64,000 bases of DNA from Flammeovirga kamogawensis. GTDB taxonomy: Bacteria > Bacteroidota > Bacteroidia > Cytophagales > Flammeovirgaceae. The translations under genes were made by a program, and so were the position numbers. Below are positions 34,188 through 43,654 of the stretch, one piece after another. The stretch's first letter is position 1; each line of letters begins with the position of its first letter. The stretch covers positions 3,263,501 to 3,327,500 of the forward strand of contig NZ_CP076128.1 of NCBI RefSeq assembly GCF_018736065.1, written 5' to 3'. The notes under the pieces were generated by a model. It was not told where the DNA came from, did not search any database, and saw nothing but the letters and a program-made list of their open reading frames with translations.

Positions 34188-35523
34188 ATTTTATAATTTC
34201 TCCAGAAATTTTTAATAAGCGAACTTGTGATAAGATAAGTTCATATTGTGCATTGAAATAATTTAGAGACGCATTCATATAGCTATTTTGTACTTGTCGA
34301 AAATCAAATGCAGAAATACTCCCTAAATCTAATTGGGCTTGAGAAAGTTGAAGGTTTTCTGCTGCAGCTTGTTGGCTTTGTAAGCCTATTTGTACCTTTT
34401 TTTGGTTATAAGTATAGCTTGCAAAAAGTTGATTAAATTCTTTCTTTAAATCTAATTTTTTTTGTTCAAACCCTAGATGTGATTTATGATATTGTATTTT
34501 TGATGATTGAATTTTACGGTCATTTTGCCCCCCTTTAAAGATGGGAATAGTCATATTTAGACCTACAAACCCTCCGTATAAATGTCCTTTATTTGTTTGA
34601 GTAATAATATCACCTTCTATTGTTGGATATCCTGCTGTCAACCAGTTTAAATTTCCCTGATATCCTGACTCTAATGAAATCGTTGGGATTTTAGTTGTTT
34701 TATTAAGTTTTATATCGATCTCATTTTGTTCAAGTTTTGATTTTGAAATTCTCAACTGACTATTTTGAGTATTTACCTTATCAAAAATAATGGAGGAAGA
34801 TAACTCTAATGTTGGTACTTGAAGGCTATCTGATAGATGAAAAACTTTATTAATTTGTTGTTCGCCAAGTAGGTAATTTAGCTCTCTTAGATCATTTTCT
34901 ACTGTTAATTTTTGATCAACTAAGTTAACGGAATCTGTAAAGTAAGTTGTTTTTTCTCTAGTGAGTTCAAATCTAGAATTCTCTCCGAGTAAAACACCTT
35001 TTTCTAATCTAGAAATTCTTAAACTTGCATTCAGTTGTATTGTCCTTAATACATTGAGTTTTTCTTGTTCCAAGAGTACTTTATAATATTGAAAAACAAC
35101 TTCTTCGATTTTATTTTCGATTAAGGATCGATATTGAAGAGAGGTCAATTTTTCTTGATTCTCTAACTGTTGTTTTTGAAAACTAACTTTTTGACCATTA
35201 AAGAGTATCCATTGTAAATCTATCGCAGCATCTAACTGAATATTATCATTTTGACCTTCTAGTGAAAATGGAGAGGCCGGTTGATTAATTTGTGATGTCC
35301 CTCTATTTCTATTTGAAAAATTTATTTGAGGTAACCTTCCAGCATTCCCCCAAGTATTTTGTTGCTGAGCATCTAAAACATCCTGTTGATATATGCGGAT
35401 ATCATAATTATTTTCTAATGCTTTTGTTATAGCATCTGAAAGTGTCAAAGAATGATTAGATTGAGCAAATAATGAAAAGGATATACACCAACTCAAGATA
35501 ATGAGTATTAATTTTTTTTTCAT
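34186..35523 (-). CDS. TolC-family outer-membrane efflux protein
   Basis: About 445 aa from the ATG at 35521-35523, chosen because it gives a signal peptide (MKKKLILIILSWCISFSLFA, then Q); an in-frame ATG 17 codons upstream would overlap the wHTH gene. The start of the mature part is SLTLSDAITKALENNYDIRI, the usual OEP repeat opening, with two long helical repeats and QAQLDLGSISAFDFRQVQNS near the end. It is the outer-membrane channel of the tripartite exporter formed with the HlyD-like adaptor and the C39-ABC transporter upstream. It starts one base after the stop of the wHTH gene. Confidence 0.9.
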   Translation of the reverse strand: MKKKLILIILSWCISFSLFAQSNHSLTLSDAITKALENNYDIRIYQQDVLDAQQQNTWGNAGRLPQINFSNRNRGTSQINQPASPFSLEGQNDNIQLDAAIDLQWILFNGQKVSFQKQQLENQEKLTSLQYRSLIENKIEEVVFQYYKVLLEQEKLNVLRTIQLNASLRISRLEKGVLLGENSRFELTREKTTYFTDSVNLVDQKLTVENDLRELNYLLGEQQINKVFHLSDSLQVPTLELSSSIIFDKVNTQNSQLRISKSKLEQNEIDIKLNKTTKIPTISLESGYQGNLNWLTAGYPTIEGDIITQTNKGHLYGGFVGLNMTIPIFKGGQNDRKIQSSKIQYHKSHLGFEQKKLDLKKEFNQLFASYTYNQKKVQIGLQSQQAAAENLQLSQAQLDLGSISAFDFRQVQNSYMNASLNYFNAQYELILSQVRLLKISGEIIK

Positions 35524-35524
35524 T

Positions 35525-35788
35525 TTAGTTGATTTGCTTGAGTGATTTAACAGATTCTTCATGAATAAATCCAAAGAAAAAACAATAAGGTTTTTTATAA
35601 CTATAACTCATTTTGTGTGAGTCATAATAAATATCAGCTCCCATTTCTCTCATTTGAGTTAGTAGCGATCGTAGTGTTCTATCTGAAATATCTAATTTAT
35701 TAGCGAGTGCTTTAGGTGACCCTGTTGCTCTTCGTCGAATTAAAAAGTCAATTCTTTCAATTCTTGCTAGTTGTTTTTGTAATAACAT
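35525..35788 (-). CDS. Small winged-helix (HTH_11-like) protein
   Basis: 87 aa. Residues 8-60 form an HTH_11/DeoR-like winged helix: ARIERIDFLIRRRATGSPKA, then DISDRTLRSLLTQMREMGAD and a YSYKKPY wing. The C-terminal part FFFGFIHEES is short, so this is essentially a lone DNA-binding domain. It sits between the exporter (19 bp before) and the channel gene (1 bp after) in one transcript, which suggests feedback control of the cluster. No ligand domain is present. It could instead be a structural partner; the DNA-binding reading is moderately sure. Confidence 0.7.
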   Translation of the reverse strand: MLLQKQLARIERIDFLIRRRATGSPKALANKLDISDRTLRSLLTQMREMGADIYYDSHKMSYSYKKPYCFFFGFIHEESVKSLKQIN

Positions 35789-35807
35789 GATTATAATTAG
35801 TTGTTAG

Positions 35808-37994
35808 TTAAACTGTTAATTCTTTCAATTCTCTAGGCATTTGAGACTCCCATAAGTCATTATATTTTCCATTTTGCTCTAGTAATTCAAAATGAATACC
35901 TTCTTCGACTAATTTCCCTTTGTCTAATACAATAATTTTATCAGCATGTTGAATTGTAGAAAGTCGATGAGCAATGATAATAATTGTTTTTCCTTGTACT
36001 ATTAATTGATGAATAACTTCTTGAACATATTGTTCTGACTTACTATCTAATGAAGCTGTAGGTTCGTCTAATATTAATACTTCAGGGTTTTTATATAGTG
36101 CTCTTGCAATGGCTAAACGTTGACGTTGTCCGCCAGATAAAGTACTTCCTTTTTCTCCAATTTCAGTTTGGAAGCCATTAGGTAAAGATTCAATAAAACT
36201 TATAATACCTAGTTCTTTACAAATAGAAATTACTTTTTCAACATTTGGTTTTAATTCTCCTAAAGCAATATTTTCAATAACACTCCCTTTAAAAAGTTCA
36301 ATTTGTTGAGGAACAACACCGATCATATTTCTCAATGACTTTTTAGTGATGTAGTTAATATTGATATCCCCAATTAAGATTTGTCCTTCTTGTATAGGAT
36401 AAATTTTTTGAATTAATGCAGCGATAGTTGATTTACCAGAACCACTTTCTCCAACAATTGCTGTTAGTTTCCCTTTAGGAATTTTGAGGTTTAAATTCTT
36501 AAATACATCGACTTTAGACCCATATCGGAACGAGATATTTTGTAATTGGATATCACCTACTTTTTTAGGAGTAAGTATTATTTGTTCTTCATTTGTATTA
36601 GATTGTTCATTGTCTAAGTCAAGCAATTCAAATAAACGATCAGCAGCAATTTTTGCATTTTGCCATTGTGCATTCATACCTATTAGAGCAGCAACAGGAC
36701 CTGTAAGGTAGTTTAGTAAAGCATTGAAAGATAATAATTCACCTGGCGTTAATTCTTTTGCTAATACAAAATTAGCTCCTACTCCTAATACAATCACAGT
36801 AAATATAATAGATACAAAATGGGTGCTATTTTCTGAAATAATATTTGTTTGAGAAATACTAAAGACATTTTTTAGTGTATCAACAAATCTAATTTCAGTT
36901 TTTAGGTTTGAAAAGTCTTCTGTACCCATTCTCTTAATTGTTCTGATAGCATCAATAGACTCAACTAATTGAGATTCTAATTCTGCACTGCTTTCCATTA
37001 ATTTTCTTTGATACTTCTTATTTCTATAATTGACAAACCAGTATATTCCTCCTGAAACAGGTAATAGCAGTAACATGATAAGCGCAAGTTTCCATGAATA
37101 AATGAACATGGCAACAAAAGAAAAAATAAGGATACAAATATTGATAATAAGTGAGATAGCACTATCATTAATAAAGGCTCTGATTTTCACTGCATCATTA
37201 ATTCTAGATACTATTTCACCTACTCTCATTGTATCAAAGAATTGTTGAGGGAGTTTTATAAGGTGTTGATAATATCCTAAAATCAATCGAGCATCTATCA
37301 TTTGTCCTGTTCTGAGTATTAATTGACTTTTGAAGTAACCAATGATGGTTTGGAATACTAAAATGACAATCATTCCTACGCTTAATAACCAAAGTAAATT
37401 ACGATTACCATCTACAAGAACATAATCAATAATTTTTTGGATATAAACGGAAGTACTTAATCCTAATATTGTAAAGACTAAAGCACCAATAATAGCTTGT
37501 AATACAACGCTTTTATGAACACTGATTAGTTCGTAAAATCTACTTTTAATAGAAATAGTCTCATTTTTCTTTTCAAAGGAAATGGAAGGCGTAATAAGTA
37601 CAAGCACACCTGACCAAATTTTCTCAAAATCGGTTAACGAGTAATGATGATATTGCCCATCACCGGGGTCCATTACAATGACTTCTTTTTTATCTATTTT
37701 GGTAATTACTACAAAATGATGTAATCCATTTTCTAATACAACATGTGCAATAGAAGGAAATGTCGCATCAGGTAAAGCATCCATATCGCCTTTTACTCCT
37801 TTTGCATCAAATCCTAATTTTTTTGCCGCTTCAATAAGTCCAAGTAAGTTGGTTCCTTTCTGATCTGTAGAAGCAAGTTGTCTAATTTTAGCCACAGAAA
37901 AGTCTGCTCCATAAAATCTAGATACAGAGAGGAGGCAAGCAGCGCCACAATCTGTAATGTCACGTTGCTTGACTTTAAGTTTAGTCATTTTCAT
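35808..37994 (-). CDS. C39 peptidase-containing ABC exporter (PCAT)
   Basis: 728 aa, normal length. Residues 1-130 are an active C39 peptidase: Cys16 in ITDCGAACL, His93 in GLHHFVVI and Asp109 in VMDPGDG. Six membrane helices of the ABC type follow at about 160-460. The nucleotide-binding domain has Walker A GESGSGKST near 513-521, signature LSGGQRQRL near 616 and Walker B VLILDEPTASLD near 640. Such half-transporters remove double-glycine leaders and export the core peptide in an ATP-dependent way. It should process precursors A and B downstream. It lies between the HlyD adaptor (41-bp gap) and the wHTH gene. Confidence 0.95.
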   Translation of the reverse strand: MKMTKLKVKQRDITDCGAACLLSVSRFYGADFSVAKIRQLASTDQKGTNLLGLIEAAKKLGFDAKGVKGDMDALPDATFPSIAHVVLENGLHHFVVITKIDKKEVIVMDPGDGQYHHYSLTDFEKIWSGVLVLITPSISFEKKNETISIKSRFYELISVHKSVVLQAIIGALVFTILGLSTSVYIQKIIDYVLVDGNRNLLWLLSVGMIVILVFQTIIGYFKSQLILRTGQMIDARLILGYYQHLIKLPQQFFDTMRVGEIVSRINDAVKIRAFINDSAISLIINICILIFSFVAMFIYSWKLALIMLLLLPVSGGIYWFVNYRNKKYQRKLMESSAELESQLVESIDAIRTIKRMGTEDFSNLKTEIRFVDTLKNVFSISQTNIISENSTHFVSIIFTVIVLGVGANFVLAKELTPGELLSFNALLNYLTGPVAALIGMNAQWQNAKIAADRLFELLDLDNEQSNTNEEQIILTPKKVGDIQLQNISFRYGSKVDVFKNLNLKIPKGKLTAIVGESGSGKSTIAALIQKIYPIQEGQILIGDININYITKKSLRNMIGVVPQQIELFKGSVIENIALGELKPNVEKVISICKELGIISFIESLPNGFQTEIGEKGSTLSGGQRQRLAIARALYKNPEVLILDEPTASLDSKSEQYVQEVIHQLIVQGKTIIIIAHRLSTIQHADKIIVLDKGKLVEEGIHFELLEQNGKYNDLWESQMPRELKELTV

Positions 37995-38035
37995 ATTTAG
38001 AAGAGAAAAATAGTAGTTTGTTTTTTGTAAATGTA

Positions 38036-39220
38036 TTATAGCTTAGCTACACGATTGTTTTTTTTATTTCTTATTGGGTTTAACCAATCATCAGTTTGAT
38101 CATATAATAAGTCGAATAAACTTCTTTCAGTAACTACAAACCTAGCTTGTAAAGTCATTCCCTTCTTAAGATATCCCTTATATCCATTAGATAAGGTTAA
38201 GTAATTTCTCGAAAATTGACATTTTATTTTAAAAACAGGTTGTTTATCAAGTATTGTAACATCATGATATACTTGAGTAACTTTTCCTTCTATAGTACCC
38301 CAATCATTGTAGTTGTAAGCATCAATTTGTATAATTGATGGCATATCTTTTTGTAGCCAACCAATATCTTTTGGAGAAACATAACATTCTGCAATTAGAT
38401 CAGAATGAGGTGTTATTTCACCAATGTTCTGATTGGTAAACACCATTGTTCCTTCATGAATTCCATTAAAATTTTGTAATATTCCAGTTACAGTAGATCG
38501 AATATAATGTTTACTAATTTGTTTCTGAAGTTGTTTAATTTCAGAATTTAAGTTCTCAAGTTTTATTTTATGATCGTCTAATTCGATTGCCCACTCTGAA
38601 TGAGCTCTTTTCCATCTTAGAGTAAGTTTAGTTTTTGCTCTTTTACAAATAATTTCAGAATTTTCAACATCTTTTTCAGGAACAGCTTGCGTTTTAGCAA
38701 GAATAGCTTTTCTATTAAATTGTTTTTGTGCTAGCTCTATTTCTTCTTGTAATAATAGAATGTCATTATAAAATTCATCGTATTTTTTAAGGTAATTCCT
38801 TGTCCTTAAAGGATAACTAGTTTCTAGTTCATGAATTTCTTTTGATTCCCTACAGAGATCTATCAAATCTTTATATTGCTTATTTAAAATTTGAAAATGC
38901 TGTAAGGCAAAACCTCTTTTGAGAGATAATTCAGCTGTATCTAAAACTAATAATATCTGTCCTTTTTTAACTTCAGAATTATCTTTCACGTAGACTTCAG
39001 ATACTTTTTCAGTTAAAGGAGATTTAAGGTCGAATTTTTCTAGAGTTGGACGTATTAAGCCTAACGATTGTATCGTAATAGGAACTTTAACAATTGGTAA
39101 ACACCCTAAAACTACAATAGTTAAAATTAAAATGGTGATATAGATAGCATTAGAAGATTTGTTTAATTGAGTATAATAGCTAGGTAGTAATACTCTAATT
39201 AGTTCTTTTGGTAATAGCAT
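38036..39220 (-). CDS. HlyD-family membrane fusion protein
   Basis: 394 aa. One N-terminal membrane helix at about residues 25-44, then a biotinyl-lipoyl-like half-motif (VYVKDNSEVKKGQILLVLDT), a long coiled coil at about 100-235, the second half-motif (YIRSTVTGILQNFNGIHEGT) and a C-terminal beta barrel. It bridges the C39-ABC exporter and the TolC-like channel. Its start is 145 bp downstream of the regulator gene in an AT-rich gap, so it may begin the export transcript. Confidence 0.92.
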   Translation of the reverse strand: MLLPKELIRVLLPSYYTQLNKSSNAIYITILILTIVVLGCLPIVKVPITIQSLGLIRPTLEKFDLKSPLTEKVSEVYVKDNSEVKKGQILLVLDTAELSLKRGFALQHFQILNKQYKDLIDLCRESKEIHELETSYPLRTRNYLKKYDEFYNDILLLQEEIELAQKQFNRKAILAKTQAVPEKDVENSEIICKRAKTKLTLRWKRAHSEWAIELDDHKIKLENLNSEIKQLQKQISKHYIRSTVTGILQNFNGIHEGTMVFTNQNIGEITPHSDLIAECYVSPKDIGWLQKDMPSIIQIDAYNYNDWGTIEGKVTQVYHDVTILDKQPVFKIKCQFSRNYLTLSNGYKGYLKKGMTLQARFVVTERSLFDLLYDQTDDWLNPIRNKKNNRVAKL

Positions 39221-39365
39221 TATTGAAAAATAAGTTTTAGTTTATGACAATAAATTTATATTGTTAATCTACTTATTCCCAATTTTCATTAGTTATATTT
39301 AAATAAAATCATTAAATATTTATAATTATTATTTATTTAATATTGTTTTAATATGAAATTTGTAA

Positions 39366-41048
39366 TTAAAATTCTTCATAAGTAATACTATCAAAGAAAG
39401 TCTGGAAATCTATATCGGTGTTTGTAATTTCTAATTTCTTACGTAATCTATAACGAGCTATCTGGATAGATTTTACACTCTGATGAGTTATGTTTGAAAT
39501 ATCTTTAGTACTTAAATTTAATTTTAAATAGGCACATAACTTCTTTTCGTTAGGAGATAATGTAGGGTGCTTTTTATTAAGATTTTCAAAAAACGCAGAG
39601 TGAACCTGTTCAAATCTATATTCTAGTTCTTTCCAAACTTCTCCTTGGTTGGCATTTTGTAAATTGTAAACAATACCTCTAATTTTCTTTTTGTTTGAAG
39701 CATCTAACGAAGTATCAATTTGTAATAAATCTTCAGATACTTTATTGATAAGCTCGTTTTGTTGCATCAAGTGCATAATATTAGTAGTAAGCTCTTTATC
39801 CTTAAATTCTACCTGATTTTTTAAAGCATTATTTTGTTCTTGTGTAAATTGATGTTCAACAATAGCAAGCTCTTTTGCGATAGTAGCTTTTTCCTCGTTC
39901 TGTTTTGCATTAATTGTTTTTAGTCTTTGTACTCTTAAGATCATTAAAATAAAGAGAATAATACCAATAAAAATACATGACAATAGCCATGTTATTTTTT
40001 TCTGTTCTTCTTTATCACGTACTAATTTTATGTTTTCCAATGTTTCTTGTTGGTCTTCTTCTAAATCAGTAATACTTTTCTTGTATTCTTGTTTTAATAA
40101 ATCATCTGAGACCTTTTTAAACTTTTTGAAATAATAAAAAGCCTTTTTAGTATCAATATCTTCAAATAAAAGATAAAGGTTTTTATATACATTTTTAATA
40201 TCCACAGGAGATTTTAATGTTTCTCCTTTATGAAGGGCAGTAATATAAAATGTTTCAGCTTTATGAATAAACCCTTGCTGAGATGCGATGTGAGCAAAAG
40301 CCAATAATGAGTTTATTTCTCCCCTTGTATCACCTAATGTTTGTTTAATTTTATAAGATGCGTTAAGAACCTCTTGAGCATCTATATAACGTTTTTGATT
40401 TGCATATTGATTTGACAAATTATGTAACGCTTTTCCTTTCATAATTAGCTGACTTTCCGAAGTACACATTCGAATAACTTCATTAAAAAGATGAATAGCG
40501 TTTTCAGGTTCATTGATTGCATCATAGAGTGTACCTTTATTTAATAATAAATGAGGTAACAATTCTTCTTGTACATCAATAGAAAGATCTTTCACATGTT
40601 CAATTGCTTTATCATATTCAATAAGAGCTTTATCGTAATTTTTCTCTATTTGATATACTTGACATAGATTTGTTAAAGACCTTACTTCTAATTCTCTATT
40701 ATGTGTTTTACGGAAAGACTGTATCGCTTCAAAATAAGCACTTCTAGCTTTTAAAGTTTGCCCTTTTAATAGAAGAATATTTCCTTTTAGATGATATAAC
40801 TGACCTAATAATTTAAGGTCTTTATTTTCTTTAAAGAGCATGATTCCATCTTGTGCATAATCTAATGCTCTATTCATATCTACACGCAGAAAATGATTTC
40901 CTAACTCATACATTAGTTCACCCCTTTCTACAGGATTGAAAGTTTTTGATAGTTTCTGTTTTAAACTATCGGTAGTATTGGCAAAATGTATAGTAGATGT
41001 AATTGCAAATAAAATGAGTGTAGTAAAACTCGTTTTTAATGATTTCAA
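39366..41048 (-). CDS. Transmembrane TPR sensor with cytoplasmic LuxR-like HTH
   Basis: 560 aa. A signal sequence (about 1-23) precedes a periplasmic array of TPRs (about 45-310), one membrane helix at 353-372 (TWLLSCIFIGIILFILMILR), a coiled coil to about 425 and an HTH at about 497-545 (LSPNEKKLCAYLKLNLSTKD, then ISNITHQSVKSIQIARYRLR). This one-component layout is common in Bacteroidota and lets a periplasmic signal control transcription directly. Its location beside the peptide exporter suggests it senses an exported peptide or envelope state and acts on the shared promoter elements; that is inference. A truncated paralogue lies at 30221. Confidence 0.82.
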   Translation of the reverse strand: MKSLKTSFTTLILFAITSTIHFANTTDSLKQKLSKTFNPVERGELMYELGNHFLRVDMNRALDYAQDGIMLFKENKDLKLLGQLYHLKGNILLLKGQTLKARSAYFEAIQSFRKTHNRELEVRSLTNLCQVYQIEKNYDKALIEYDKAIEHVKDLSIDVQEELLPHLLLNKGTLYDAINEPENAIHLFNEVIRMCTSESQLIMKGKALHNLSNQYANQKRYIDAQEVLNASYKIKQTLGDTRGEINSLLAFAHIASQQGFIHKAETFYITALHKGETLKSPVDIKNVYKNLYLLFEDIDTKKAFYYFKKFKKVSDDLLKQEYKKSITDLEEDQQETLENIKLVRDKEEQKKITWLLSCIFIGIILFILMILRVQRLKTINAKQNEEKATIAKELAIVEHQFTQEQNNALKNQVEFKDKELTTNIMHLMQQNELINKVSEDLLQIDTSLDASNKKKIRGIVYNLQNANQGEVWKELEYRFEQVHSAFFENLNKKHPTLSPNEKKLCAYLKLNLSTKDISNITHQSVKSIQIARYRLRKKLEITNTDIDFQTFFDSITYEEF

Positions 41049-41068
41049 CGTCTTAAGCTTAAATAAAT

Positions 41069-41129
41069 CCAGAACTGGTTGTTAATAAGGTAGTAAAATT
41101 AAGTAATAATAAAATTCGATTGGTTCTGG
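41069..41129. promoter_or_regulatory. Inverted repeat upstream of the TPR-HTH gene
   Basis: CCAGAAC at 41069-41075 and GTTCTGG at 41123-41129; the first copy is itself part of CCAGAACTGG, a dyad. It lies just upstream of the regulator start and could be a regulator site. Weak evidence. Confidence 0.25.
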
Positions 41130-41279
41130 TAATGTGATATTTAACGAAAGATAGGTGTTAACATTGTGTAGATGAACTTTGAAAAAGAAAAAATTTCAAT
41201 TTAAGCACAATGCCTATTTAAAAAGACGTTGTATTTAAATTGAAACTTGTGAAGGTTAAAGACTAATTCCTTATGATAA

Positions 41280-41714
41280 CTAGTCAGTTATAATTTCATG
41301 AACAACTTTTATAGAGGTTTTTAAGAAAATAGCATCATCATTTTTGTCAAAATATCTTTTTACATGATAACCTAAATCTTCAATTGAAATACCATATGCA
41401 TAAATAATGTCATATAAATTACCTCCTTCTGTTTCAGTAGTAATATCAATTTTATTTCCGTCTTGTAAATAGACACTTATAAGTTGATTCTCCCCAATAG
41501 AAAATAATTTTAAATCTTCTAATTTTTCTGACTTTTCAGTATTATATACATTAACAAGTTGTTTGTTTTCAGTTCGACCTGATGTAGTAATATAATAATG
41601 GTAGTCTATTGCATCTTGTGTTGGAAAATTAGGTTCTACTATATCATTAGAATTACATGAAGCAAAACTTATAATTGTAAAAAATAATAATAGGTTAGAT
41701 AGTAAATTTCTCAT
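41280..41714 (-). CDS. Hypothetical lipoprotein
   Basis: 144 aa from the ATG at 41712-41714, preferred over an in-frame start 27 codons upstream because it gives a lipoprotein signal (LLLFFTIISFASC). The mature part has short beta-like stretches (YHYYITTSGRT, QLISVYLQDGNKIDI) and no recognised family. It stands alone between the regulator and leuB and is read in the same direction. No function assigned. Confidence 0.55.
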   Translation of the reverse strand: MRNLLSNLLLFFTIISFASCNSNDIVEPNFPTQDAIDYHYYITTSGRTENKQLVNVYNTEKSEKLEDLKLFSIGENQLISVYLQDGNKIDITTETEGGNLYDIIYAYGISIEDLGYHVKRYFDKNDDAIFLKTSIKVVHEIITD

Positions 41715-41882
41715 TTTTATAGTTTTATAAATTATTGTTTTTTTATAGCTATTAAAACGAGTAAAGCGCCCTTTACTTTCCCGAAAAAAGATCATTTTTT
41801 ACCTAAAAAGGATATTTTAATAAGTTCTCTAATAATATGAACTTATCTGTTTAAATCATAGACTAAGTTTATAAGCATAAAA

Positions 41883-41917
41883 AAAACTGATAGCAGTTAT
41901 TCACCACTATCAGTTTT
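41883..41917 (-). terminator. Intrinsic terminator of leuCDB
   Basis: AAAACTGATAG / CTATCAGTTTT 11-bp arms with T on the minus strand, 20 bp after the leuB stop. Confidence 0.88.
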
Positions 41918-41936
41918 ATATATTGAGCTATAAAAA

Positions 41937-43025
41937 TTAAGCTGTTACTGCAGACAGTAACTCGGCTAATTTCTTACCTGTTTGTTCAGTATTCATACGC
42001 TTATCCTCAGCAGTATCTTCAGACACAATATCTAAAGTTCTGTAGCCTTCTTTTAAGAATTGATCTACTGCACCGATGATAGCATCGCTTTCTTCTTTTA
42101 ATCCAAAAGAGATATCTAATAATAAAGCACCAGAAAGAACAGAAGCGATAGGATTTGCAATTCCTTTACCTGCAATATCTGGAGCAGAACCATGAATAGG
42201 CTCATACAAACCAATAGTATTACCTACTGATGCAGATGGTAACATCCCCATAGAACCTGCAATTTGAGAAGCTTCATCCGTAAGGATATCACCAAACATG
42301 TTTCCAGTTACAATTACGTCGAATTGCTTAGGATCACGGATCAATTGCATTGCAGCATTGTCAATGAACATGTGTGTTACTTCTACTTCTGGAAATTCTG
42401 CAGTCATTTCTTGTACAGTTTCTCTCCATAAACGAGAAGATTCTAGTACGTTAGCTTTATCAACAGAGCATAATTTCTTACGACGTGTCATTGCTGATTC
42501 GAAAGCTTGACGAGCAATACGTTCTACTTCCATTTTAGAGTAACGTAAAGTGTCAATTGCTTCAGTACCATCTTCGTTGCGCTCACGAGGAGTACCGAAG
42601 TAGATACCACCTGTTAATTCACGGAAGAAAATGATGTCAGAACCTTGAAGAATTTCAGGTTTGATAGATGAAGTATATAATAATTCATCAAAAAGTTTGA
42701 TAGGACGAATGTTAGAGAATAAGCCTAACTCCTTACGGATTTTAAGTAAACCTTGCTCAGGACGTACTTTTAAATTAGGGTTATTGTCATACATCGGCAT
42801 ACCAACAGCACCAAGTAAAACTGCATCAGATGCATTACAAGCATCAATTGTTGCTTGAGGACAAGGTGCGCCTGTAGCTTCAATTGCTGAGTGACCGATT
42901 AATGCTGGAGAAAATTCGAATTTATGTCCGAAACGCTCTCCAATAATTTCTAATATATTTTGTGTGATGCCAGTAACTTCTAAACCGATACCGTCACCTG
43001 CAAGAACTGTTATTTTCTTATTCAT
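41937..43025 (-). CDS. leuB: 3-isopropylmalate dehydrogenase
   Basis: 362 aa. It oxidises 3-isopropylmalate with NAD+ in leucine synthesis. Characteristic stretches are ITVLAGDGIGLEV, the substrate-loop motif RPEQGLLKIRKELGLFSNIR, DIIFFRELTGGIYFG, the NVLESSRLWRE region, and NMFGDILTDEASQIAGSMGM with YEPIHGSAPDIAGK. All catalytic regions are present. It is last in the leuC-leuD-leuB operon, 12 bp after leuD, and is followed by a terminator. leuA, commonly near these genes, is not in the window. Confidence 0.96.
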   Translation of the reverse strand: MNKKITVLAGDGIGLEVTGITQNILEIIGERFGHKFEFSPALIGHSAIEATGAPCPQATIDACNASDAVLLGAVGMPMYDNNPNLKVRPEQGLLKIRKELGLFSNIRPIKLFDELLYTSSIKPEILQGSDIIFFRELTGGIYFGTPRERNEDGTEAIDTLRYSKMEVERIARQAFESAMTRRKKLCSVDKANVLESSRLWRETVQEMTAEFPEVEVTHMFIDNAAMQLIRDPKQFDVIVTGNMFGDILTDEASQIAGSMGMLPSASVGNTIGLYEPIHGSAPDIAGKGIANPIASVLSGALLLDISFGLKEESDAIIGAVDQFLKEGYRTLDIVSEDTAEDKRMNTEQTGKKLAELLSAVTA

Positions 43026-43037
43026 GATATTTTGTTG

Positions 43038-43634
43038 TTAGCAATTGAAAGAGTAGACTCTGTTTTGTTCGTACTCAGAAATTTTGTCTTTTAAGCTCAA
43101 AAGGTAGTCAATATCGTCATACCCATTGATTAAACACATTTTCTTGTAGTCATCAATTTCAAAAGACTGTTTGTTATCTTCTTTACCAGAAATCCAAGCA
43201 GTTTGTGTTTCTAAATCTACTTCTAAAGATGTTGAAGGATCAGCTTCAATATCAGCAAAAAGCTCTGCTAAAAATTCTTCAGAAACAACTAAAGGAAGTA
43301 AACCATTGTTTAATGCGTTTCCTTTAAATATATCTGCAAAGAAGCTTGATACTACGATTTTAAACCCGTAATCATCAATAGACCATGCAGCATGTTCACG
43401 TGAAGAACCGCAACCAAAATTCTTTCCAGCAACCAATACTTCACCTTTATAAGTGTCTTGGTTTAATACGAAATCAGCAATAGGCTGATCTTGTTTATCG
43501 TATCTCCAGTCTCTAAAAAGGTTATCCCCGAAGCCATCTTTAGTAGTGGCCTTTAAGAAACGAGCTGGAATAATTTGATCTGTATCTACGTTCTCAATAT
43601 TTAATGGAACGCAAGTTGATTTTATATATTTCAT
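43038..43634 (-). CDS. leuD: 3-isopropylmalate dehydratase small subunit
   Basis: 198 aa. The swivelling domain of isopropylmalate isomerase: [14 protein letters not shown] at the start, then [20 protein letters not shown] and [18 protein letters not shown]. It forms the heterodimer with LeuC that converts 2- to 3-isopropylmalate. It starts 20 bp after leuC and ends 12 bp before leuB. Confidence 0.96.
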   Translation of the reverse strand: MKYIKSTCVPLNIENVDTDQIIPARFLKATTKDGFGDNLFRDWRYDKQDQPIADFVLNQDTYKGEVLVAGKNFGCGSSREHAAWSIDDYGFKIVVSSFFADIFKGNALNNGLLPLVVSEEFLAELFADIEADPSTSLEVDLETQTAWISGKEDNKQSFEIDDYKKMCLINGYDDIDYLLSLKDKISEYEQNRVYSFNC

Positions 43635-43654
43635 TTTGATAAAGTCTCTTTTGA

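Noticed and set aside
35524-35574. Longer TolC start with 17 more codons
   Set aside because: It would place polar residues before the signal peptide and overlap the wHTH gene.
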